NCBI GenBank assembly: GCA_002633005.1
Contig: NMRA01000007.1
Coordinates: forward strand, 1,576,001 to 1,640,000
Origin: Phoronis australis
Taxonomy: Eukaryota; Phoronida; Phoronidae
Direction of reading: 5' to 3'
Length of the DNA stretch: 64,000 nucleotides
The notes under the pieces were generated by a model. It was not told the origin of the DNA. It saw only the letters and a program-made list of their open reading frames with translations, and searched no databases. Each line of letters begins with the position of its first letter. Within the stretch, counting starts at the first letter, position 1. Made by a program: the position numbers and the translations under genes. This document shows positions 22,954 through 33,687 of this stretch, piece after piece.

Positions 22954-23879
22954 TAGCAGACGACGTACTTGCCGGAAATTACACCAGATAATTGAGCCAG
23001 GTGTCGCCAGTGAATAATGACGTAAAGGCTTGTGCGTAAGACCACAGATTTCGTCCATTGAAAGTAAACGGAGTTAGCGGTCCATGTACTATAGTCTATG
23101 ATTGCACAGTGGAGCAGACGACGGAAACTGAGTCGTAGTGCGCAGCGCCACTGCCGGTCGCTTGGGATATCGCGGGAGAGCCAATACTTAGCCATAGTTC
23201 CGTTACGAATGTACATCAGTCATGCTACCTTGTTTGCGTAAAGCGCTGTCTGTTGAGAATTCGACTAGTCAGTCAGAAACGCCTGTGTAATAAAATTTCC
23301 AGAGGAAAATAAATGATACTTGCGTGCTGGCTACTGACCACCTAGCGGCACGCAAGGAACCAGCGAGGGCACAGCCCTGAGGAGAGCAATACAGACAACC
23401 AATCAGTTAAAGTTTCAGAGCCTTAATGGACAGGTATATTTTGTTTCCACAAGCTGACGGACGTTTCAATTGACCCATCGCAAGCTCCGCCCCCTTGCGT
23501 AATGTCGACTAACAAACAATAAGTTTTACCCGGCAACGTGTTGTTTGTCGGGTAAAATGGCGACTTGGAAACGAAGGTGTGTCAAGAATGATGAGTTCTA
23601 AATGGTCAGTTAAGCTGTCACTCAAAATCCTGGCGACAGGTCAATTTAAAACAAGACCTTTGGACGAGTGTGCCAATTGTAAATACGACCTCGATTGTCG
23701 CTAAAGCGCTTGTTACCTATTTTCTGATATTTCTATACCCATATGTCACGTGGTGGATATCCTGCCGATAAGTGGTTGAAACAACGCAGTTTGATTTAAA
23801 TATAATAATGATTATACCACAATAATTATTAGTCTCGAATGGCATATACAACCGTGTTATCTCACTAGTGAGATAACAT

Positions 23880-23965
23880 TTTGGCGGGAAACCAAGCCCG
23901 GATTCGCACCTGGGCCTCAACAGTTTCGAGTCGCCGACTTTACCACTACACCACTCAGCGGCTGA
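23880..23965 (-). repeat. tRNA-like SINE head, copy A
   Basis: On the minus strand, 'gagtggtgtagtggtaaag' (A-box-like) is followed about 30 bases on by 'ggtgcgaatccggg' (B-box-like). It is not a gene: no acceptor stem pairs. A perfect 22 bp palindrome with centre CTAG follows at 23856-23877 and is conserved in the copy B relative at 52418-52439. Confidence 0.65.
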
Positions 23966-24490
23966 CGTCATCGAACGTGAAAATAGAATACTTAATGTGC
24001 ACGCGAAACAATCGCATGTTCAGCAAAGGGCATTGCTATACGCTATGAAAAATAAGACGCATAATTTCCATAAAAACGATATTTTAATTCAGTGAAAATT
24101 TTCTCTTGTGTTCTCTCACTTGTAAATCACCGATCTCCAATTTGAATGCGGGCCTCGTGTCGTCGGGATCCTTTGACTTGAGCATTACAGTCAGTTACTA
24201 GTGGTAATCTACTTTAGCAGACGATATTTTCCCGGTCGAAGCTTAGCGTGATAAAATGTGTAGTTAGCTATGATAGTTGCTAAACCTTAATTTATAGATT
24301 CACTTTATTTCTATTATGTGTTATTTTTCAATTGGTTTTGAGTAAAAGCATTATTTGACAAAAACAGCTCGGCTTTTCTTAAAAGGTCACGACCTCCGAC
24401 CCCGGGCCTCTGACATAGAAAGTAGTCACAAAGCCGAGGCGAGTCGAGAAAGGTAGATCGATTCATTGCAATGTTTCTCGTTCAGTATGT

Positions 24491-24564
24491 GGTATAAATA
24501 ACGCCCCTCGGGCGATAATTCTCCAAAATCCAATTAGGCTCTAAATAAGGGGGATAACGCCATG
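24491..24564 (+). mobile_element. Right arm of the 53 kb palindrome family
   Basis: Matches 53122-53202: 'aacgcccctcgggcgataat', then 'tctccaaaatcca', then 'gggggataac', then 'catgtaataatct'. The left arm present in copy B is missing. Confidence 0.75.
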
Positions 24565-25099
24565 TAATAATCTATATGTATATTGACTAAATATTTAAAT
24601 TTTCCTAAATGAAAGATCATAAACATTAATACATGATGACGTTCTCCCGTTCCTAGCGTCGGCCTTGGATCCAGTGTTACACTTGTTGTCTGTGACGAGT
24701 TTTTCTTCTCTTGATCATGCAATCCAGTTTCCAAGCAATCTTCCCTTAATTGGAGAGATACTTCGGATTAATCGTGAAGTTCAGTCCATCGAACATCAGA
24801 TAAATTACGTTAACAAGAATTCAGTCCACCGAATTCTAGATAGGCCTACAATGTATCCCCTTGAAATTCAGTCGAATTTCTGCTACAATGTGTCGAATTG
24901 AAATTCAGTCGATCGAATTTCTAGTACTTGTGACATTTCTGAGCAAACCAGTAGTATCTCCTCAAGAATATCTATGATATCTCTGTAGCAACAGTGCTGT
25001 AGTGAGGCGTAGGCATACGTAAGCGCAGCCAACCACCTTTTGACACTTGAACGTAGCGCCTACGCACCGTAAGTTACGTTCAGTGCTCAAGGTGATACG

Positions 25100-25364
25100 C
25101 ATGCGCGCACCCAGCCCTCAATATTGGGGGCTCGAATTCCTGACGTTGTGGACCTTTCGGTAACAACATAGGCGGTGGACTAAAAAGAAAAAAAAGAAAA
25201 AAAAAACGAAAAAAAAAAACAAAAAACGGGGGCACTACTGTTGCGTGTTTGTGGTTGTTTAAAGGACTTTTGTCTCATTTTCTTGGACATTTTGTTTCTC
25301 GGAGGCGGACCTTTTTGCCCACTTCACCAAATGGGTCCCCGAGCCCCCCGTGGGTGCGCGCATG
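25100..25364 (+). mobile_element. MITE with CATGCGCGC ends, copy 3
   Basis: Left CATGCGCGCACCCAG, right GTGGGTGCGCGCATG. Flanked by the 5 bp direct repeat ATACG. The interior has an A-rich tract (about 25180-25225) and the shared phrase 'ggacctttttgcccacttc' also present in copy 1. Confidence 0.9.
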
Positions 25365-26313
25365 ATACGGTGGGCTTTGGGCGCTTACTTACCTCTAATT
25401 TTACCACTACAGCATTGTGTAGCAAGCTGGTTGCCTCTCTTCAAGAAATATGTCTTCTTGAGTAGCTAACAGAATATTTATATCAAACAAAATAAAGATG
25501 GGCGAGTTAGATCAAAACATAAAATCTACAAACTCCCACCAAATGCTACTCATAGTTCTAAAACAATTCTAGGAACAAAATTGTTGAATTTCAACTATGA
25601 ACCCAAGCCTTCGCTAAATATGGTAAGGCTTTAAGTACTTTCTGATTAATAATAACAAGACTATTGTTGTTGCCCGGAATGGCTCGCCCCACAGTTCCGA
25701 TGAATTTAAAGTTACATAGCATAACATAAACACATGGTAAGAGACAAATATGCTGATTCATTTCCTATGCACTCATAGGAGGCAACAAATTTCGGTAAAC
25801 AACCGAAACATTAATTAATTAATTACACAACAATCACTATATACTTAATTAATACTTGCCATACAATATTATGATATGCATATATTTAACCCAAGCTGTA
25901 ATGTATCTGTATCATAATCTAGATGATGTAAATATTAAATAACTGACATTTTCATCCTACATAATATCTCGCCGTAACACCATAACTAAATATGTTCTGC
26001 TTTCCAATATAAAATACGACAGTTTATAAGACATCGACAGTATATGCATTTCACATGTGTATGTTAAACAATATCTTCGCATATTTTTATGATGAAAGTA
26101 CTGAAAGTAATCCCTATAGTGTTTCAATTGCTTATCAGTTCTGAATGAAACAATAAGCACCTATCAACTTGGTCTTTTTATCTTCAGTTTAATTCCTAGT
26201 TGTCACCTCAATTTTGTTTTATTAGTAGTCAACTTTGTCCACACAGCTATAGCTAATAGGTACGTGTATCCATTGTTGTGTCTAAAGTTTAATATTAAAA
26301 GTGCAAAACTCAC

Positions 26314-26464
26314 CTAAAACATGTCCAAGTAGATGTGACGACGGAGGAATCCCAAATTCGCATTTTCTGGGAATACTTGAGGAATTGTCCGAAACATTTG
26401 TCTTGTTAACGAATATGTCCCATGACGATGCGCCGGTGGGTACTTCACTATGACCGTGCTTCAT
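26314..26464 (-). CDS. Second transporter first exon in copy A, version A2
   Basis: Encodes 50 residues (start MKHGHSEVPT, ending LLGHVL) and ends in the same phase 1 donor as the 16.3 kb exon. The frame is open and the ATG present. Joined to exon 2 at 10644 it would give a 357-residue protein. It is closer to the copy B first exon than to version A1, because both keep the five codons that A1 lacks. It could be an alternative first exon with its own promoter or a silent relic; the sequence does not decide. Confidence 0.7.
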
Positions 26465-27114
26465 AACGCAGATTGTCTAGTTCAGAAATCGTCTGCTGAC
26501 CGCCGAAAATCCCGCATAATCTCCTCGCTGCGTTACCGTAGGTGAGAATGGTGGTGCTGGAAAGGGCACTGTTAAAAATTCTAACCAAACAGCATGGCGG
26601 CTCAAGATTCGACGATGAATTGTAATACAGACCAGTAATTAACCCACGTAAACACGCACGTACTGGCAAAATCAACGCACAGATAACGGGATTAAAACCT
26701 ATTATCTGGAATACAATATTTGATTAATTTTCACACATACTCCAGTATGATCTCAAACGCAATGAAATTATTTTACGTCGGTCAATAAGCATTGAGTAAT
26801 CACTAGACACACCTCGACTTGTAGCTAAAATACTTTCGCACAAGAAACGTCGTGTGGAAGTCTATATTGAAGAATTTATAGCCGAGTATTTATCGCGCGA
26901 TGAAATAAACATAATATTATTCTATCATCACGATAAGCACCGCTTAAAATTATCAGACCACAGATGTCTGGGCCCGCGATATTATCTGTGTATTTGATAT
27001 CAAATTAGAAATTATTTTTGACATTTTCCGTCCTGCTTCAATATGAAATTAAGATTAGTGTATAATATTCTATGCTAGAGTACGTTATGGTTTACCCAGA
27101 TTATTTAGTCCCTG

Positions 27115-28405
27115 AAAGTTTGACTTTATTCGCCATCTGTTGGTGTTTTTTTTGTGTTCGCCATGCGGCTTCTATCGCGTACTATTTTCCACGTGACTAA
27201 TTCTTCAACACATTTTTACATATGTAAGACTGTTTGGCTGACCATGGTTTATAGCTGTAACTCGCCAATTTGGCTCATTCGTATTTCAACGCCCTTACCG
27301 ATGAGTTTAATATATTCTAGTTTAGTCGTGATTTTTATGCCGCAAATTGGTGTAAGTATATTGTACTTAGTTTTTTTATACAGTCAGAACTTCAACGTAA
27401 TTGTAACGCGTGTTCTGTACCTTAACATGTAATTACCGTTGCCTCAAGTAGTTTGACGTTGGGTTTGAATATTAAGTGTATATGCAATGTTAAACATCAA
27501 TATTGTAACTTTGTAAACGACCAACGCATTGTTCAATTGTCTCATAGAATGTTTTCTGTATGTTACAGTTGAACCCAACAACTACAAGTTTACGAACAAA
27601 TAAAGTTATTCAGCGCAACTCATGCTCGCGTTCATCCATGTGGGCCTCACGATTTTCGCGACCACATTGTTGTTCCAACCAATGGCTGAGATGTCAAACG
27701 CCCACCATTAGCCACGAAGCTGGTGTCAGACTTTAAGCGGCTCAACGGCGACGCAGTATGGCATTGGATACACCGACGTCGACTTCATTCCGAACATGTC
27801 TGGGGACGCCAACTCTATTATTCAGAACATGCCTGACAAGACAAGGAGTGGACCGACTCCAAAAGCGTGAAGTCGTCATTTTCTGCATATTCGTCTGTGT
27901 CTGCTGTCTCATCTAAAACAATGTTAAAACTTTCGAACGCTAAAGCCAAGAAAGCTGAGCTTGAGGCACACCTAGCCGCTGCAACCTGAGCACAAATTGA
28001 AGATGAGCATCAAACATTTAGAGCTGGAATTGGAGGAATAGAAATTACTACAGATTTACAAGTTGCTTCAGCCTATAAGAAGGTTTATATGAAAATTTAT
28101 CAGACAGTGTTGTGTCAATCGACTCGGTGTTGCCCGTAGCACAGACAGAGTCTGTTGATAACCCTGCACGTACGTGTGAGTCATCTATTGTCTCATCGCA
28201 GTCTGTTGTTAAAAGTGCGCCTTCTTACGTATCAGTTCATAGTACAAGCCAAGTGATTCCCAGTGCGAACTCTGACGTAATTGTACCCCGTTCAAGTGCT
28301 GGTGTTGCCATGACGTCGCAACTTCAGTCTTCTATATTCTATGCCATGCCACCCTTATCATCCGGTGCCTGTGTTGCTGTTACGTCACACCCGTCTGCAA
28401 AGTAA
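27115..28405 (+). mobile_element. Bel/Pao-like LTR retroelement fragment
   Basis: Copy B lacks this insertion (its sequence continues at 51062). The left part (about 27115-27640) looks like an LTR: it begins TG, includes 'cgccatctgttggtg', and has AATAAA near 27600. It is followed by a broken gag-like region. There SSFSAYSSVSAVSS and the coiled-coil-like KAKKAELEAHLAAA lead to a stop, then a frame shift to a Ser/Val-rich segment (28112-28405). No protease, reverse transcriptase or second LTR seen. The family call rests on resemblance of the gag start. Confidence 0.5.
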
Positions 28406-29530
28406 ACGAAGAAATGATATGTTTGTGTTGATCAATTTATATTTAACATGTCCAAAAGTCATTTGGCCGTATATGGGGTGTCTTTAAAGACCAGTCATCA
28501 ACGCCACCATGTGTCAGCAGTGGATCTCTGCCGATTGTAGCCACAGGTATCAGACCCATAGCCAGGATTACGCAAGGGATGGTTCTAAACAGTGGGCCTT
28601 TTGATGATGTTTGCCAAATTTGGCATCGACTCTGTACCTTTTTCGGGAGCGCCCCTATGGAGCTAGACAGTGAGCGACGCAACACTGTCAGGAAATTCAA
28701 ACGCAACACATAAGTCGATGTAGACGTAAATTCCAATTTCAGTACAACATTACGTATTGAAACGACGAGATGTACACCAGAGGTTGATAGGCTTCCAAAT
28801 TTTATCTTTCGGATTTAGCTCTTATAAACGTTGTCAGTAACTAACTCTTTGTTATTGTGGACATCAGCGCCAATATGGCAATTTATCTGAGACTCCTCTC
28901 ATACCTGCTCGCACTAATTAACGTGTAAACATATCGCGCCTTGCCAACCAACGACTACGGAACACATCAGTCAGTTTTTTTTCTACATATTCGGAATGTA
29001 TGTGCATCATTGTTCTCTCTTTGGGCAGCCTTTCCTTAGCAGGTACCTGCTAGGGCTGGACCGTTTTCGCGGGGGGGGGGGTCGATACAACCGCTCACGA
29101 ACCTCCCCTGGATACGGGCCTGGGTATACCAGCCAGCACCAACAACGCTTTCCACCGTCAACATCCGCTTAATACGGGTTCCCAAACTTACATCAAAATT
29201 TCAGAATTTTGCACATTTTTCCGCAAAAGACGATCGTGAAGACAACGATGAACACAAGAACCTTTGTGATCGTGAACACACTGTGTCGTCTCTAATGACG
29301 GCGAGCTTATTGTAATAAGACGTACAAATTAAGTTACGAAACCAGTGTCGTCCAAAAAAATTTACTGCAGCCTATATTGAATTATTGTGTGATATTTCTA
29401 TAAGCTAGAATATATGACATAGATTGCTTGTAAATCCCCAAAAGCACTAAATGTATACCAAGCAAAGTGTAAAGAGAGTTACCGTTGTCGTACCTCTTAA
29501 AGGGACACTATCGAAGAACGCATTTTGGGA
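28406..29530 (+). other. Non-coding stretch, partly unique to copy A
   Basis: 28406-29165 has no clear counterpart in copy B and no supported gene; a G-run lies near 29071-29082. From about 29170 it aligns again with copy B (51475). Confidence 0.5.
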
Positions 29531-29920
29531 CTACTGTTGGATGGGACAGGCTTCTTGAAGTTATTGTTGGATGGGATAGACTTCTTGAAGTTATTGTTGG
29601 ATGGGATAGACCTCTTGATGTTATTGTTGGATGGGATAGACCTCTTGAAGTTATTGTTGGATGGGATAGACCTCTTGAAGTTATTGTTGGATGGGATAGA
29701 CCTCTTGAAGTTATTGTTGGATGGGATAGACCTCTTGAAGTTATTGTTGGATGGGATAGACTTCTTGAAGTTATTGTTGGATGGGATAGACTTCTTGAAG
29801 TTATTGTTGGATGGGATAGACTTCTTGAAGTTATTGTTGGATGGGATAGACTTCTTGAAGTTATTGTTGGATGGGATAGACTTCTTGAAGTTATTGTTGG
29901 ATGGGATAGACTTCTTGAAG
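29531..29920 (+). repeat. 30 bp minisatellite, 13 units
   Basis: Thirteen head-to-tail units of 'ttattgttggatgggata' plus 'ga(c/t)' and 'ctcttgaag'. Units 3-7 read 'cctc' and units 1-2 and 8-13 read 'cttc', showing block-wise homogenisation. Because 30 is divisible by three, several frames stay open on both strands; none is a gene. Copy B has one degenerate unit at about 53474. Confidence 0.97.
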
Positions 29921-30884
29921 TTATTAGCTTTGATCACAGCTATTAAACAACAAAATCCATTGTTTTTGCGAGTGTATTTCAAATAGCCAATTCTCGACTT
30001 CCAGACATTCGCTGAAAACAAGGCCGGTACTGCTATTTACCGCGCGGTATTGTGGCTCAGCGGCCGCGTCGTGTGTGCGTTGACCTTGGGCGATCATTTT
30101 AAACTCCCACAATATATCGAAAATTTTGTAACTACTTGCAGTGATGTACAGCGACTAAGTAGGATCAGATCAGAACAAATCAACAAATCAACGCGGAGAG
30201 CATTCTAACACTATTTACAAAGCATAATGTATATTTTTCTGACTTTTTCCGCTTGCACACATTATTTAATGTTGATAACAAAGATGTCAACATATCACAG
30301 AAGACCAGTTGTCCGCATAATACTGTATTATGGAATTTCGTGAAATCCATTGAAGCTCTGGCTTCAGAATCAGGCTAATACTCTTTCAAGAGAGATCTAA
30401 ACACCGTCACCCATTTTATATTTCGTACAAAGTCAAACCCTACTTCTATACCTTAACTTTCCGCACTTGAAAATTAACCTCTTTTTATCAAAATCGAATT
30501 TTAGTTCATGGCTCTGATCGGCTTGGCATCCTCAGTCGTCGACTGTGGTTCGTGGTCATAGAGGCCTTGACATTGTCGCCCTCTCTCTGGCTAGTTGGAG
30601 ATAGGAACCACACCTCGCTCAGATACATCGTCAAGTATATCACTTGTGGGAAGTTCGGACACGTAGCTTTACGTGAGTAGTCCGGTCGATAATAGCCGAC
30701 CGCCATGTAAGGGTTTACTACAACACTAAAACTAAGAACGTAAATTCAGTGGCACTGGAAATCGAACTATTCGTGGTTTTGTCCATCCAATGTTTTTTCA
30801 CCAAAGGATTATTATTTTTTTATCATTGAGATTGGTTAGTTTCTTTTTAAAAGGGAAAAAATAAACGACCAGTGTGCAACGACT

Positions 30885-33635
30885 CAGGGGCGGATCTACG
30901 TTTTCAGTAAGGGGGGGGTTTAGGATTCCCGCAAAGGTCGAATCCGAGGCACGTGGCGCCGAGAGGGGGGAGGTCGGGAGGGGGGTTTCCCCCCTCCGTG
31001 TAAGACCATTTTTTTGTTTTTGTAGCCAAATAGTGAAATTTCCATGCATCCTGGTAAGTTTCTGGCACTAATAACATGTCTCTTGAGTTTTTCTTAAGAT
31101 AATTTAAAACCCTTCTCGATTTCGTCGCATGAACGTGGCTCACAAGTTTCGTGAAATCATATTTGTGCACATCTGGGTATGAATTACGCCACCAGCAAAA
31201 ATTTTTGTTGGAACATCTGCTTATACACACCTTTTTAGCATACGAAAAGTCGTATATGAAAAAGTGTGGTGTGTGTGGGGGGTTAGACAACTACCAAATA
31301 TTCAAGAGCATAAGGAGCACCCGACGGGGAGTAAAACATTGAATAACAGATGATCGCGTAACAGCAGCCTCAAGTTGTTTAAGAACGAAGACCTGTACTG
31401 TTAGTCTGGAAATAAACATGTGTTCTGTCTAATTATGAGAAAAACTGGCAAACGATGGTGCTCTCAGCTCATAGTATATTATTAAAAGCGACAATAAACA
31501 ATTAGGTATCACTTCATTAAGCTGAATCACGTTGACCACAATTGAAAAACGTCAAATGTATCTGGAAACGAATCAGCTGAAAACAGTTTCAAGAAACCAA
31601 AACATTCTGTACATCGTGGTGAAAATATAAACAGGACCAGTTCGCAGAGGGACCAGGTGTACACTGAGAGTACACAAAAAGGCCTGGTCCGTCACGAGAC
31701 CAAAAGTACACCTGTGCTTATTATCCCTATAAACATAGTTGATCTGTGGCGGGACCAAACAGTACTGGCTGAGATAGATAGTTTTACAAAGCACACTTTG
31801 GTAAAAAAACATCACAAGACTAGTTCGCCGAGGAACCAGAAGTACACTGAAACTCACTATCTACACAAATCAAGCTGGCCTGGTCCCTCGCGAGACCTAA
31901 AGTGTACTATGCAAAAAAGTTTGAATTGAAAACTTCTCTCTAGACACTTTTTAATGCCCAGTGGTTGCTCATACATGTATTTTATACATCTGGTCGTCAA
32001 CTGCTGCGAGAGGTTGTCTAGGAAGGGTTTTCGCACCGTTCTGTAGTACTCACTGGAAGAAACAAGTATTGAGAACAAATTTAACTACGCACTACGTGAA
32101 ATCAATTTTGGATATGAAGCAGATAGAGCCAAGTGGAAATACAAACCAGAATCAGTTTTTGTGCGCTCGTAGACCCTCTGCTGTATTGGGTAAATTTGGC
32201 ATGACCAAAAATAATTTCTATTTCGTTTTCATTGTACACAAGTATAAAAACCGACATTATGTACAAACTGTGTAGAATCATAACTTATTACGTAGGTATT
32301 TCTCCAGGAACGTTAGTCCTATCCTGCTGTTGTCTGGACTGCCGAGGAATCTGTATATCGGATCCAATGGTTTGCTGCTCTTGGAACCATTCTACCCAGA
32401 CATCTTCGACGTTTGTTCCCAACGCTTGCACTTCGTCAACTGCTGTGTCAATGAGCTTGTACGCCTCTACAATGTCAGCATCTCGTTTCGCAGCTCAGTT
32501 GGCACTAAGCCCCCTGAGGTTACCAAGTCCATTCAAAAGACTTACAGCATGCGCAACTAAATTTGATCCGTTCATCATGGACTACTTCAAACCTTGACGA
32601 TGTATCCCAGGACCCATTTGCATCTCTTGCAATTTTCGAAATAAACGTCCCAGTGTCTGAACGCTTGAAACCCGAAGTACAAACATCAAATAAATGCCCA
32701 TGAGCATGGGCGTTTCGTCGGTTGGGCCTTTCTGCGGAAATTCCCAGTATAGAAAACGGCAGTGGTGCTTATTGCAGGTAGAAAGACGGTAGGTGTTGAG
32801 GTCGGCACTAGGGCTCCTTAGGAGGCCCATTGAACATCGCACGAGTCCCGCAAGACTTTGTTGTGAAAATACAGGCTCCCCGCAATTTCTGGTACTGTAA
32901 ACTGTTCGCGAATGCGGTCACTTTGTCAATGTGAGTGCCCCCTTGGTCATTCCTTGTATAGACAAAACTTGTTAGAGTGCATCTTCAAACAGACTCGCGA
33001 CCAGACCACGGCGCCCGCCACAATAGCAATTCTTCGGAAAACAAGTTTTTTTCAAAAGTATTACATGTACATGTACACCGTATGATATTGCGCAAGACAA
33101 CTTTACTGTACACCACTCAAATTCGAGTTTCAAACGTGTGGGGTGTAATACGATGACACGGCATGACAGATGAGGTAAAAACGTTGCACGTCAATTCGCC
33201 TGAATATCAGGGTTGGGGCACCACAGTATTTCCCTAATCAAATCAAAACATATCTTAGAGTAAAGAAGCTAGTTATCTAAAGAAATCAGCTATAGAGCTG
33301 CTCTTTCAGCGGTGGATCCATCTAAAATGCTTGGCTACTTCAGAAGTGTCGTCGGAAGCGCGCGCACAATTGATCTACGGGGTTTTGTCGATGAGCCACG
33401 AAGACTCGAAACGCGTTGATTTTCATAACAGCAATTCACAATGCAAAAAATATATTTTCAGAGTGAACCCCCCCCCCTCATTTTTTTCCAGGTTGGTTTA
33501 CTTAGGGTTTACACACGCTGGCGGTGCCGGCGTTTTTGTTTTGCTGGAGACGTTTTTGTTTTGTTTTTTAATTTTTGGGTCCTGGCCCGAGGGGGGGGTT
33601 TAAACCCCCTGAACCCCCCCGTAGATCCGCCACTG
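30885..33635 (-). mobile_element. 2.75 kb hAT-like transposon, copy B-specific
   Basis: Ends are CAGGGGCGGATCTACG on the left and CGTAGATCCGCCACTG on the right. Copy A has the empty site near 300. On the minus strand at about 32300-32560 a conserved-looking stretch reads AKRDADIVEAYKLIDTA, then VQALGTNVEDVWVEWFQEQQ, then IQIPRQSRQQQDRTNVPGE. It resembles the late part of ZMYM1-like hAT transposases. An in-frame stop precedes AKRDAD. The remainder is too decayed to call. No clean 8 bp target duplication. Confidence 0.7.
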
Positions 33636-33687
33636 GTAACGTTTCAGCTTAAATTTGTCTTATACGTAGAACGATATGTGATTTTAG

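Larger units (their letters stand above)
18918..23383 (-). mobile_element. 4.45 kb P-like transposon interrupting block X2
   Basis: The target block is cut cleanly. On the left it reads 'aaggtACAGCCCT' and on the right 'ggcACAGCCCTgagg'. Removing the insert restores the sequence seen at 15787 and 49760. ACAGCCCT is an 8 bp repeat, the size P elements make, although it overlaps the inverted ends GCCCTCG(T/C)TGGTTCC. The alternative reading is 15 bp ends with a 3 bp duplication. The right half encodes a THAP-type zinc finger on the minus strand, as P transposases carry at their N-terminus. The rest of the transposase was not found, and the interior is filled with younger elements. Confidence 0.65.
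23742..25979 (+). mobile_element. Insertion splitting block X2, with SINE-like unit
   Basis: X2 is interrupted between 'tatttctataccc' and 'cataactaaatatg', joined directly in X1 and in copy B. CCAT appears on both sides. The insert contains a tRNA-headed repeat (23856-24560) that also occurs at 52330-53200 in copy B, and the third CATGCGCGC MITE. No gene recognised. Confidence 0.55.
1..30435 (+). repeat. Copy A of a large direct segmental duplication
   Basis: Position 1 onward matches 30577 onward in the same orientation, and the match continues piecewise until 30435, which pairs with about 54003. The left edge of copy A lies outside the window. Conserved landmarks in the same order are the plus-strand unknown gene, the seven transporter exons, intron foldback elements, and the block just before the end (30100-30430 against 53680-54003). 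Alignment is broken by copy-specific insertions listed separately. About 140 bp (30436-30576) separates the two copies. The similarity is seen by eye; I did not compute identity. Confidence 0.9.

Noticed and set aside
23880-23965. tRNA gene (also at 19402, 46916, 52440)
   Set aside because: A- and B-box-like motifs are present, but acceptor and anticodon stems do not pair and the units are embedded in repeated bodies, so they are SINE heads.
29485-30021. Long open frames of 153-174 residues with a 10-residue repeat on both strands
   Set aside because: They are products of a minisatellite with a 30 bp period, open in several frames at once. Copy B has a single unit and no such frame.
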